Positions 18,201 through 25,562 of a DNA stretch of 64,000 nucleotides are shown piece after piece (position 1 is the first letter of the stretch; every line of letters begins with the position of its first letter). The notes beneath the pieces are model-generated. The model did no database searches. It had not been told where the DNA came from and was given only the letters and a program-made list of their open reading frames with translations. This DNA is from Saprospiraceae bacterium (GTDB taxonomy: Bacteria; Bacteroidota; Bacteroidia; Chitinophagales; Saprospiraceae). The position numbers and the translations under genes are program-made. Where the stretch lies: contig JABSSL010000088.1 of NCBI GenBank assembly GCA_013214355.1, positions 1 through 64,000 of the forward strand, given 5' to 3'.

Positions 18201-20748
18201 CGAATTTTTCTGGAATGAATCTTCTACTGCTGAAGGTGCTATTCGCACAGGCTTGAGTGCAGGAGAGTATCGAGTTCAAGCAGTAGATAGTCTAGGTTGT
18301 ATTGCTCAGGATACCATCGCTCTAACGCAACCCGATTCACTGGATATACAATTACAAGTAAGTAGCATCAGTTGTTCGGGAGAAAGTGATGGACAAATTG
18401 ATGCGGTAGTCACCGGTGGAGATGGCAACTATACCTTCGTTTGGGATAGTGGCCCCAGTACACCCGGTATCATTGATCTAGGCGCGGGAGATTACTGCGT
18501 TACGGTAACAGATGGTAGTGGCTGCCAGAAGATAGCTTGTACCAGCCTAACCGCTCCGGTAGCCATCTTTATTGATGACTCCAGCTCAACTCCAGTGAGT
18601 TGCTTTGGTGGCTCGAATGGATCAGCTACTGTGATGGCAAGCGGAGGTACAGGAGAACTCAGCTACGCCTGGAATGATTCTTTATCTCAGATTTCCAATC
18701 AGGCCGTATTCCTGAGAGCTGGAACCTATCAAGTAGAAGTTTCCGATGAAGCGGGTTGCTTAGTCACGGCAGATGTCCAAGTCGGGGAACCGAGCCCATT
18801 GCTTGTAACCACTAAGGTGACGGATGCAGGCTGTTTTGAAGGAAAAGATGGAACCGTACTGGCAGAACCCTCTGGTGGTGTGGGTCCTTATTCCTACGCC
18901 TGGGATACGGGTGTCAACGATTCCTTGAGCGCCGGATTAGAGGCCGGCAGCTATGTGGTCACCGTGACGGATAGCAATGGCTGTGAAACAGAAGCTTTTG
19001 CTGATGTGGGACAACCAGCTACAGGTATCAGTGTCGATCTTACGCAGACTTTTATGGGCTGCTATGGAACAGCCGGCAATGCTGCGATGGTCACAGCCTC
19101 TGGTGGTAGTAATCCAGTATTTACCTATGCTTGGAGTGATCCACAACAACAGACGACTCCCACGGCTACTAGTTTAGATTCAATCACCTACACCGTCCTA
19201 GCCACTGATGGCAATGGCTGTACGGCAGAAGGGACCATCAAATTAAGGGATCTTGATCCGATTCAACTTAATATCATCGATAGCCCACCAAGTTGCTCCG
19301 GATTCTCTGATGGGGAAATGGGCATCAACCAGATTTCCGGTGGTGCTGGCCAGGGAATCATTGACAATTATACGATTAGATGGAGTAATAATTCCACAGA
19401 TCTAACCATTCAAGGGCTCCTGGGGGGACAGGAATACCAGGTTACTATTACAGACAATCAGGGATGTACTGGCACTGGTTCCAATTTCTTGATTGATCCT
19501 ATGTCCATCACTTTCGATGCTCAAGTCCAGAATGCACTTTGCTTTGGTTCTAATGACGGGGCGGCCTTGGTCACCAATATTCAAGGGGAAGGAACCAACT
19601 TCACCATTAACTGGGATGCAGCTACTGGAAGTCAAATGGGCAACCAAGCCAATGATCTTCTGGCGGGAAGCTATGGCGTGACGGTGACCAACGAAGAAGG
19701 TTGTTTTGCTTCAGATTTGGTTACGGTAAATCAGCCACCGAGAATTGAGGTAAGTTATCAAACCCAGGATAATGAGTGTTTCGGTGATCAGAACGGGGCG
19801 ATTGAAGCCAATGTAGTTGGGGGTAGTCCCGGCTATCAGTATAGCTGGTCAAATGCGAGTACAGGTACCAACCTTTCGGATGTAATTGCTGGCACTTATT
19901 CCCTAACGGTTACAGATCAAAATGGATGTGAATCTATCACTTCCGCTATGGTCAATCAGCCAGATCCACTGGATATAAGCATCAATGGCCTAGATGTCAG
20001 CTGCTTTGGAGGGCGTGATGGAAGTATCGAAGTAGAAGTCGCCGGAGGAACAGGGCCTTTCGAATACAGTCTGGACAATAAGAACTTTACCGGTTCCAGC
20101 AAGTTGATTGGGCTTGAGCAAGGCGAGTACAATGTATTTGTATTGGATGCCAATGGATGCTCAATGACTAGCCAAGGCGAAGTGGGTAGTCCTTTGGAGT
20201 TCTTTATTGACCCAGGAGATGATATTACCATTGTTTTGGGAGACACCATCAATCTGACCGCAAAATCAATAAACCAAGCTGGCCCTGCCAAAGATGTGGA
20301 ATTGATTTGGGGAGCTCCTTACGAAGGAACCTTGAGCTGTAATGAATGTCTTAGTCCCTCGGCCTATCCGATCAATACCATTACTTACGATGTCCTTGCG
20401 ATTGATGAAAATGGATGCGAAGCTGATGCTAGGATTACGGTTTTTGTAGAAAAACCCAGATTGGCGGTTGTGCCTACCGGCTTTACACCGAATAACGATT
20501 CGAAAAATGATCTCCTTAGGGTACACGGAAGAGATGAAACCATCGTAAAGGTATTCCGAGTGTTTGACCGCTGGGGGGAATTGCTCTATGAGAAGAGTAA
20601 TTTCACGGTCAATGAAGAAGTGGGCTGGGACGGAACCTTCAGAAATAAGCCTATGGCTAGCGGTGTTTACATCTGGTATATGGAGGTTCTCTATCCGTTT
20701 GATGATGCCGAAGAAACGAAGTGGGGGCAAACCACCCTAATTCGATAA
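15238..20748 (+). CDS. Giant secreted adhesin with SprB repeats and T9SS type B sorting domain
   Basis: About 1836 residues from ATG 15238, which gives a clean signal peptide (MAICKRSYIALLFLLTSL ... LLAQ); an ATG at 15202 would add 12 residues. In order: a CUB-like domain, a PKD-like domain (FLWNFGDGTEAVG ... HVYDEPGG), two proprotein-convertase P-like domains (around 16190-16650 and 17060-17430), ten SprB-type repeats (17902-20175), and a gliding-motility-associated C-terminal domain (VPTGFTPNNDSKNDLL ... GVYIWYMEV), the T9SS type B signal. SprB is the mobile gliding adhesin of Flavobacterium. The PorP/SprF-like gene immediately downstream is the usual partner that helps export and anchor such proteins. 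Surface adhesion or gliding is the inferred role. Confidence 0.92.
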   Translation: MAICKRSYIALLFLLTSLSSSLLAQSNVFDITQGRVESCSGTFVDSGGLFSEYGPDENHTITICPENAGQYVKLTFTSGLDIADMDVLTIFDDTTANANRILITSTELDILSNPFSAQATAVNPTGCLTVTFVSNESVQLSGWSADVTCTQRCQMIEARIASSTPIINPPDTGYIDVCPGDLVTLSGQGVYPQDGLFYQQSDLTSTFLWNFGDGTEAVGPNVTHVYDEPGGYVIQLTITDTEGCTNSNFLTQRVRVAPYPNFSTFTDFSAQTCSNDTITLRASTDPGDGSNVVASPGEAGFLAGGVRSDSLALPDGTGTVYETSILLTDFGPGQVLENAADIENVFVNIEHSWMFDLDVFVRCPDGTQVILQEQTFDVDAVFLGQPIDGDENIPNSVGVGWDYFWVADPGLPTWREYWVQNDPDTLPSGNYRPSEPNMFEPLVGCPLNGEWTIVVQDLWAVDNGWIFEWGINFNPDIYPRLERFTVPLVDLAWEQNPSYLYNSADSIADILPFAGSESYTLSVLDEFGCTTDTTINVVVLPNNHPDCRDCQEIIQETADVLQCTPEAVSFDVDANVPTAETLVFSSSPNHPVGNANSPPGNPHRSFLAVNGVRPIVLNSVFTQVSSVCIDIETDWVDDLVISLIAPSGERLELSSNNGGGGQNYTNTCFSPNALTSITTAAAPFTGTFQPEGSWANLTGATINGNWALEISDAFGALQVGRLNSWSITFESVNAVTYNWTPATGLSCTDCPTPTANPGGSTDYILMASDEYGCTATDTISIVLLDDITAPIVSCEVTDLGQITYTWTQVNAFDNYEVNPIINGVESGWTGPVNALTYQVEGLSLNDVVELQVRVAPGANPVNCEPPIGSTSCLYDACFLTATTASIVGVSCFNYSDGTAEIAVDKGIAPFNYSLDGNPIQTSNIFTNLAVGTYTVVVEDDQQCQDSVTFSIANAAPFTVALAIDNTIDCFGEDSGGVSAALTGGTGTTEFFWNESSTAEGAIRTGLSAGEYRVQAVDSLGCIAQDTIALTQPDSLDIQLQVSSISCSGESDGQIDAVVTGGDGNYTFVWDSGPSTPGIIDLGAGDYCVTVTDGSGCQKIACTSLTAPVAIFIDDSSSTPVSCFGGSNGSATVMASGGTGELSYAWNDSLSQISNQAVFLRAGTYQVEVSDEAGCLVTADVQVGEPSPLLVTTKVTDAGCFEGKDGTVLAEPSGGVGPYSYAWDTGVNDSLSAGLEAGSYVVTVTDSNGCETEAFADVGQPATGISVDLTQTFMGCYGTAGNAAMVTASGGSNPVFTYAWSDPQQQTTPTATSLDSITYTVLATDGNGCTAEGTIKLRDLDPIQLNIIDSPPSCSGFSDGEMGINQISGGAGQGIIDNYTIRWSNNSTDLTIQGLLGGQEYQVTITDNQGCTGTGSNFLIDPMSITFDAQVQNALCFGSNDGAALVTNIQGEGTNFTINWDAATGSQMGNQANDLLAGSYGVTVTNEEGCFASDLVTVNQPPRIEVSYQTQDNECFGDQNGAIEANVVGGSPGYQYSWSNASTGTNLSDVIAGTYSLTVTDQNGCESITSAMVNQPDPLDISINGLDVSCFGGRDGSIEVEVAGGTGPFEYSLDNKNFTGSSKLIGLEQGEYNVFVLDANGCSMTSQGEVGSPLEFFIDPGDDITIVLGDTINLTAKSINQAGPAKDVELIWGAPYEGTLSCNECLSPSAYPINTITYDVLAIDENGCEADARITVFVEKPRLAVVPTGFTPNNDSKNDLLRVHGRDETIVKVFRVFDRWGELLYEKSNFTVNEEVGWDGTFRNKPMASGVYIWYMEVLYPFDDAEETKWGQTTLIR
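17902..20175 (+). repeat. Array of ten SprB-type repeats within the adhesin gene
   Basis: Ten units of roughly 55-80 codons, each opening with a pattern like VSCFGGSDG and closing with a pattern like GxYxVxVTDxxGC. The openings read SCFNYSDG, DCFGEDSG, SCSGESDG, SCFGGSNG, GCFEGKDG, GCYGTAGN, SCSGFSDG, LCFGSNDG, ECFGDQNG and SCFGGRDG. The repeats are divergent at the base level, so recent tandem duplication is unlikely. Each has paired cysteines that may form a disulfide. Confidence 0.88.
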
Positions 20749-20835
20749 GGTCCATTCATTTTGCCTGGTGGCGGGAAAAAGACTCCTACCGCCAGGCTTC
20801 ACCCCTATTTTCCATCCCTTTCAAATTCGAGTTCA

Positions 20836-21897
20836 ATGTTCAAAACATATACACATCTAACGCTGTTCTTCTTGTCTTTTTCCATCTTGCTGAACGCACA
20901 GGATGCCCGGTATTCACAATTCTATGCCAATCCGCTGCAACTTAACCCAGCTATGAATGGTGTATTTGATGGCAGCTTTCGCTTTACTGCCAACTACAAA
21001 CAACAATACAGCTCCTTACTGAAATCCAATGCCTACACGAGCTATGCCACCGGTATTGAGTTTCGTAAAAATGTTAACCGAGGAGACTTTGCGGCTTTCT
21101 CCGTGAGCTTGCAAAGAGATCAGGCTGGTATCTCGAAATTTACCCGTACCCGAGGTCATATCGGTGGATCTTTTATGAAGCAACTAGATGGCAGTAGGTA
21201 TCGAAACAACAATAAATACCTTATCGTCGGAGCACAGGTTGGTCTGGGGCAACATAGTTTTGACTGGTCGGGGCTATGGTTCAGTCGACAATTTGACAAT
21301 AGCAATCCTACCCTACCTTTCATCAATATGGACGCTGACCCTGGTGAATCATTAGGAGAGCAAAACTCTAATACGTACCTGGACTTCAATGCGGGTTTAC
21401 TTTGGTATGCTCTTTTTGATGACAATATGAGCATCTACTTTGGAGGAGCAATCAATCATTTGACTACACCTAACGTAGCTTTCATGGAAAGTGCGATTGA
21501 AAAGCTAGATTCCAGATATGTAGTGCATGCAGGTGGAGAGTTTCCGTTCAATGAACAATTGAGTCTACTTCCCGCATTGGTGGGCATGGTGCAAGGACCG
21601 TCCATGAGTTCTACCGTGGGGGCCAACTTCCGTTATAGCAATGGAGAACGAAATGAGTTAGCTATCCGTGCTGGCTTGTGGGGACACGTATCCAATCAGC
21701 TAGAGAGTCAGATCGGTTTCGAAGCAGTTATCGTCACCGCTATTCTGGAACTGGAGACCTTAAATGTAGGATTTAGCTATGACATTACTACCTCAAAATT
21801 AGCTGAGGCCAACAATGCTCGAGGAGGTATGGAAGTATCACTGATCTACACCCAGCCTGCCAATCGCAAGCAGCAAATGCGTTGTCCTAACTTCTAA
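20836..21897 (+). CDS. PorP/SprF-family type IX secretion outer-membrane protein
   Basis: A 353-residue outer-membrane beta-barrel of the PorP/SprF family. The ATG at 20836 gives a signal peptide (MFKTYTHLTLFFLSFSILLNAQ) followed by the family hallmark DARYSQFYANPLQLNPAMNG. The rest alternates hydrophobic residues as in a barrel. A longer frame from a TTG at 20761 would bury the signal peptide and is rejected. SprF is needed to export and attach SprB in Flavobacterium; this gene sits 87 bases after a SprB-repeat, type-B-sorted adhesin, exactly the expected pairing. A strong hairpin follows the stop. Confidence 0.93.
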   Translation: MFKTYTHLTLFFLSFSILLNAQDARYSQFYANPLQLNPAMNGVFDGSFRFTANYKQQYSSLLKSNAYTSYATGIEFRKNVNRGDFAAFSVSLQRDQAGISKFTRTRGHIGGSFMKQLDGSRYRNNNKYLIVGAQVGLGQHSFDWSGLWFSRQFDNSNPTLPFINMDADPGESLGEQNSNTYLDFNAGLLWYALFDDNMSIYFGGAINHLTTPNVAFMESAIEKLDSRYVVHAGGEFPFNEQLSLLPALVGMVQGPSMSSTVGANFRYSNGERNELAIRAGLWGHVSNQLESQIGFEAVIVTAILELETLNVGFSYDITTSKLAEANNARGGMEVSLIYTQPANRKQQMRCPNF

Positions 21898-21907
21898 TCG
21901 CTACCGC

Positions 21908-21951
21908 TATCCCCGTCTAAGATTATCAACCTATAAGCTTAGACGGGGATA
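21908..21951. terminator. Hairpin after the PorP/SprF gene
   Basis: A perfect 14-base-pair stem, TATCCCCGTCTAAG (21908-21921) with CTTAGACGGGGATA (21938-21951), closes a 16-base loop 11 bases after the stop codon. The following bases are pyrimidine-rich (CCTCTTTCTC) but not a pure T-tract. It probably terminates the adhesin-porP operon. Confidence 0.72.
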
Positions 21952-22097
21952 CCTCTTTCTCGCCACAGTAAGTCCACTATACCAAAGACTTTCATCAAGG
22001 AAATATTTGTATCTTCTCATCTACAGAAAGGTTTTCTTTGTCGACTATTTCGAGGTTGCTAAACAAAACTCCACCTAAAGACATTAGAATAATTATC

Positions 22098-22146
22098 TGT
22101 CTCATCTTAGAGACAAACTGGGGGAGCTCCCTATTTGGCACTCCCC
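22098..22146 (+). promoter_or_regulatory. Alternative-folding leader in front of lon
   Basis: TGTCTC (22098-22103) pairs with GAGACA (22110-22115). Next to it GGGAGCTCCC (22122-22131) is a perfect palindrome, and GGGGAG (22121-22126) could instead pair with CTCCCC (22141-22146), 7 bases before the lon ATG. The two options are mutually exclusive, so the leader could switch structure close to the ribosome site. Confidence 0.35.
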
Positions 22147-22152
22147 AAAGCT

Positions 22153-24588
22153 ATGGTCCATTCCAAAAAACTAATCAGGCGAATGCAAGAAGATTCTATC
22201 ATTCAGGAAACAGACGCAGAAGAAATCATCTTTGAAGAAGGTAAACTGCAGGTTCTCGAAAATGTATTACCCTCCAGCTTACCCATCCTACCTTTAAGTC
22301 AGCGACCTATTTTCCCTGGTATTCCCATACCTATCACTTTTAGCGGGAAGGAAGAAATTGAGCTGATACAAAAGGTGTTCGAAAGTGAAGACCAACATAT
22401 TGGGCTGGTTTTAGCTCAAACCTTTAACCAGGAGGACTATACGGAATCAGAGTTCTATGATGTCGGTGTGGTCTTTCAGGTGATGCGGATTATGCCGATT
22501 GCAGCCAACACCATACAAGTACTGGGGCGAGGTATCTGCCGTTTCAAGAAGCGCAAGGTCATCTTGGTAAAACCCAATATTAGATGGGAAGTGGAGTATG
22601 TACAAGATTCGAAAGATAAGCCTTCTACCGACCTAAAGGCCTATATGATGGCCGTCAGTTCTGAAATCAAAGAGCTGCTAAAGCACAATCCACTGTTCCA
22701 AGAGCAGGTCAATCTGGTGGTTGCCCAACTGAACTATGAAGCTCCTGGTCAAACCATGGATGTGATCAGTAATCTGTTGTCGGCAGAGTCTGAAGTGTTG
22801 CAGGAACTCCTGGAGCAATTCGACCTGATGGAACGGGCCAAAATGCTATTGGGGCTGGTGAAGGAAGAACTTGAGATTTCTAAGATCCAGCAGCGAATTA
22901 AGCAGCAGGTTGACGATAAGGTCAACAAGCAACAAAAGGAGTTTTTCCTGCGAGAACAGCTTAAGGCCATCAAGAAAGAGCTGGGTATCGAGAAGGAGGA
23001 CAATGAGACCGAAGTAGAAAAACTTGAGAAGAAGCTTGCCGAAAAGACCCTATCCGAAGAAGCCGATAAGGTAGTTCGACAAGAGTTAGATAAACTTCGC
23101 ACCTTGAATATGCAATCTCCGGAATTCAATGTAACAAGGAATTATCTGGAAAATATTGCAGAACTCCCCTGGGGTATTTTTTCTGAAGACAACCAGGAAA
23201 TTAAAACGGCTAGAAATGTACTGGATGAAGATCATTATGGCCTAGAGGAGGTGAAGGACCGCATACTTGAATTTCTCAGTAGCGTGATTAAAAGAGGTAA
23301 AGTGGCCGGTTCGATTATTTGTCTGGTGGGCCCTCCGGGTGTCGGAAAAACCTCCATTGGGAAATCCATTGCTCATGCTTTGAACCGAGAATTCTTCCGA
23401 TTCTCTGTAGGTGGAATGCGAGACGAAGCAGAAATCAAAGGGCACCGACGAACCTATATCGGTGCGATGCCTGGAAAGTTGATTCAAGCACTGAAGCGCG
23501 TAGGCACCTCGAACCCAGTCATCATGCTGGACGAAATTGATAAGATCGGTAGCAGTTTCCGGGGCGATCCTGCCTCTGCCCTATTGGAGGTTTTAGATCC
23601 TGAGCAAAACCCTAGTTTCCTCGATCATTATCTAGATATTCCCTTCGATCTATCTAATGTCCTTTTTGTTACGACCGCCAATCAATTGGACACCATTCCG
23701 GGTCCATTGCTAGATAGAATGGAAATTATCCAACTATCTGGATATATTTTGGAAGAAAAAGTGCAAATCGCTCGCCGTTACCTAGTTCCTAAACAGCTCA
23801 ATGAACACGGTTTCGAAGAAGATGAGATTAAGTTCACGGAGGACGCCCTGCGTATCATCGTAGATAAATATGCTCGTGAGGCAGGCGTGCGAAACCTGGA
23901 AAAACAGATCCGAAAAATTATCCGTAAAAGTACTTTGAAGTTGGCGGAAGAGGAAGAGATGAACTTTGAAGTACAGGCCGATGACATCCAGGATCTTCTT
24001 GGTAAGCCGATCTTTAGCACAGAAAGGCTATATGACAAACCCATTCCTGGTGTGGTATTAGGGCTAGCTTATACTTCGATGGGAGGAGCCACGCTTTACA
24101 TTGAGGCTACGGCTATCCGCAGCAAAGCAGCTGGTCTGAAACAAACGGGACAATTGGGTGATGTAATGCGAGAATCATCAGAGATTGCTTATAGCTATGT
24201 TCGATCACTACTGGCTGACGATGAGAAATATGCCAATTTCTTTGATGAGCATTTGGTCCACTTGCATGTACCCGCAGGCGCTACGCCCAAAGATGGTCCT
24301 TCTGCCGGTATCACGATGAGCTTATCTTTGTATTCTCTAGCTACTGGTCAGCCGATAAAAGATGGTATTGCCATGACGGGTGAGATCACCCTGACGGGAA
24401 AAGTGCTACCGATTGGCGGTGTGAAAGAAAAAACGATTGGTGCGCGGAGAGTAGGGATCACAGAATTGATCTTCCCAGAAGATAACCGGCGTGATTTCGA
24501 GCAGCTGCCAGACTATATCAAGGAAGGTATTACCGTGCATTTCGCGGATTACTTCCAAGATGTTTTGAAAGTAGCCTTTCCTAAGTAA
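22153..24588 (+). CDS. lon: ATP-dependent protease Lon
   Basis: An 811-residue Lon protease, counted from ATG 22153; a TTG at 22135 in the same frame would add six residues. It has the N-terminal LON substrate-binding domain (LPILPLSQRPIFPG), a coiled-coil linker, an AAA+ module with Walker A GPPGVGKT (residues 393-400), and a serine protease domain with the Ser717-Lys750 dyad (PKDGPSAG and TGKVLPIGG). It degrades misfolded and regulatory proteins in the cytoplasm. The stop codon shares one base with the start of the downstream Crp/Fnr-type gene (TAATG), so the two may be translationally coupled. The leader can form competing hairpins. Confidence 0.96.
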   Translation: MVHSKKLIRRMQEDSIIQETDAEEIIFEEGKLQVLENVLPSSLPILPLSQRPIFPGIPIPITFSGKEEIELIQKVFESEDQHIGLVLAQTFNQEDYTESEFYDVGVVFQVMRIMPIAANTIQVLGRGICRFKKRKVILVKPNIRWEVEYVQDSKDKPSTDLKAYMMAVSSEIKELLKHNPLFQEQVNLVVAQLNYEAPGQTMDVISNLLSAESEVLQELLEQFDLMERAKMLLGLVKEELEISKIQQRIKQQVDDKVNKQQKEFFLREQLKAIKKELGIEKEDNETEVEKLEKKLAEKTLSEEADKVVRQELDKLRTLNMQSPEFNVTRNYLENIAELPWGIFSEDNQEIKTARNVLDEDHYGLEEVKDRILEFLSSVIKRGKVAGSIICLVGPPGVGKTSIGKSIAHALNREFFRFSVGGMRDEAEIKGHRRTYIGAMPGKLIQALKRVGTSNPVIMLDEIDKIGSSFRGDPASALLEVLDPEQNPSFLDHYLDIPFDLSNVLFVTTANQLDTIPGPLLDRMEIIQLSGYILEEKVQIARRYLVPKQLNEHGFEEDEIKFTEDALRIIVDKYAREAGVRNLEKQIRKIIRKSTLKLAEEEEMNFEVQADDIQDLLGKPIFSTERLYDKPIPGVVLGLAYTSMGGATLYIEATAIRSKAAGLKQTGQLGDVMRESSEIAYSYVRSLLADDEKYANFFDEHLVHLHVPAGATPKDGPSAGITMSLSLYSLATGQPIKDGIAMTGEITLTGKVLPIGGVKEKTIGARRVGITELIFPEDNRRDFEQLPDYIKEGITVHFADYFQDVLKVAFPK

Positions 24589-25148
24589 TGCATCCGCTCC
24601 GAAAACATATTGAGGAAATAATTCCACTAACTGACGAAGAGTTTGCATATATATTCGGGCACTTCCAAAGCATAAAGAAACGCAAACATCAATACATTGT
24701 ACAGGAGGGAGAGGTAGTTAGCAAAGAATTCTGGGTCATTACAGGTTGCTTGAAGAGTTATTTCTTTGACCATAATGGCAAGGAGCATATCCTACAGTTT
24801 GGTTTGGAGAACTGGTGGATAACCGACTACGAATCCTTTGTTAAACGCACTCCCTCCAAGATATTTATCGATTGTCTGGAAGATTGTGAGCTACTATACA
24901 TTACTTATGACGATCGAGAAAAACTAACCACTCAGCTGCACAAGATGGAGCGCTTTTGGGCCAAAAAAAGTAAATACGGCCGAATAGCACTCCAAAATCG
25001 AATCCTATCCTTGCTCAAGAATTCTGCCAAAGAACGCTACGACTTACTCTTGGAGCAATATCCGCAGCTCTTCCAACGCGTGCCCAAAAAGTTGATTGCC
25101 GCCTACCTAGGTGTATCTAGAGAGACCCTAAGTCGACTCGGCGAATAA
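24588..25148 (+). CDS. Crp/Fnr-family transcriptional regulator
   Basis: A 186-residue regulator with an N-terminal cyclic-nucleotide-binding-like beta barrel (QEGEVVSKEFWVITGCLKSYF, residues about 40-60) and a C-terminal helix-turn-helix (KKLIAAYLGVSRETLSRLG). It ends just after the recognition helix, as in many short Bacteroidota members. The ATG overlaps the lon stop by one base. No cysteine cluster for an iron-sulfur site is apparent. A near-ideal CRP-type palindrome lies 36 bases after its stop, ahead of a three-gene operon, making that operon its most likely target. The effector is unknown. Confidence 0.9.
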   Translation: MHPLRKHIEEIIPLTDEEFAYIFGHFQSIKKRKHQYIVQEGEVVSKEFWVITGCLKSYFFDHNGKEHILQFGLENWWITDYESFVKRTPSKIFIDCLEDCELLYITYDDREKLTTQLHKMERFWAKKSKYGRIALQNRILSLLKNSAKERYDLLLEQYPQLFQRVPKKLIAAYLGVSRETLSRLGE

Positions 25149-25179
25149 GGCTCTTTCTTCTCCCTTTCCCTTCCTTGCA

Positions 25180-25201
25180 CAAAGTGATCTAGATCACATC
25201 A
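25180..25201. promoter_or_regulatory. CRP-type operator
   Basis: GTGATCTAGATCAC (25184-25197) is a perfect 14-base palindrome centred at 25190.5. Aligned to the E. coli CRP consensus over 22 bases it matches at 18, with the full right half site TCACA and one mismatch in the left TGTGA. Its centre is about 62-68 bases before the start point predicted from the TACCTTTG box at 25244, a class I activator position. Confidence 0.78.
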
Positions 25202-25243
25202 TATCTGTGACATAGCTCCTCACGTCCTGGCCTCTTCTGCCTC

Positions 25244-25251
25244 TACCTTTG
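25244..25251 (+). promoter_or_regulatory. Bacteroidota -7 box (TACCTTTG)
   Basis: TACCTTTG matches TAnnTTTG exactly. No TTG -33 element is present 17-23 bases upstream, which fits a promoter that needs the activator predicted to bind at 25190. The transcript would start near 25256 and carry a leader of about 100 bases before the tautomerase start. Confidence 0.6.
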
Positions 25252-25264
25252 TAGGGAACATCAA

Positions 25265-25343
25265 GAACGTGCTTAAGCATTACAATAAGGGTCATTTGGG
25301 ACAAATTTGCTCCTGCTTCCTAAAGCAATGCTTAAACACGTTC
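25265..25343 (+). repeat. Long inverted repeat in the operon leader
   Basis: GAACGTGCTTAAGCATT (25265-25281) and AATGCTTAAACACGTTC (25327-25343) are inverted arms of 17 bases with one mismatch, separated by 45 bases. The left arm contains the smaller palindrome GCTTAAGC. The element lies between the predicted promoter and the tautomerase start at 25359, so it would form a strong stem in the mRNA leader, ending 15 bases before the start codon. Confidence 0.7.
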
Positions 25344-25358
25344 ATAAAACATTTCATT

Positions 25359-25562
25359 ATGCCATACATCAATATCCGAGTTACTGACGAGTCGGTAAGC
25401 AAAGACCAGAAGCGCCAACTGATTGAAGGCGCCACACAATTGGTCGTCGATATTCTTCACAAAAACCCGAAGACTACCCATGTAGTAATCGACGAAGTTC
25501 CCATTGAAAACTGGGGCGTAGACGGAAAACAATACACTGGAACCAAAAAACAACCATCATGA
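25359..25562 (+). CDS. 4-oxalocrotonate tautomerase-family protein
   Basis: A 67-residue small tautomerase. The correct start is ATG 25359 because the family requires Pro as the second codon (MPYINIRVTDE); after Met removal Pro1 is the catalytic base. An upstream GTG at 25269 lies inside the inverted repeat and would destroy this feature. The TTHVVIDEVPIENWGVDGK segment is characteristic. These enzymes form hexamers and interconvert enol and keto acids, or act as dehalogenases or other promiscuous catalysts. It is the first gene of an operon with an SDR gene (stop and start overlap as ATGA) and an NTF2-like gene. Confidence 0.9.
   Translation: MPYINIRVTDESVSKDQKRQLIEGATQLVVDILHKNPKTTHVVIDEVPIENWGVDGKQYTGTKKQPS

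Noticed and set aside
17902-20175. SprB repeat region considered as a CRISPR or tandem DNA repeat
   Set aside because: The units are 55-80 codons, diverge at base level, and encode protein repeats; there are no short identical repeats with unique spacers.
25269-25358. GTG start extending the tautomerase by 30 residues
   Set aside because: Lies inside the inverted repeat and would remove the essential N-terminal proline.
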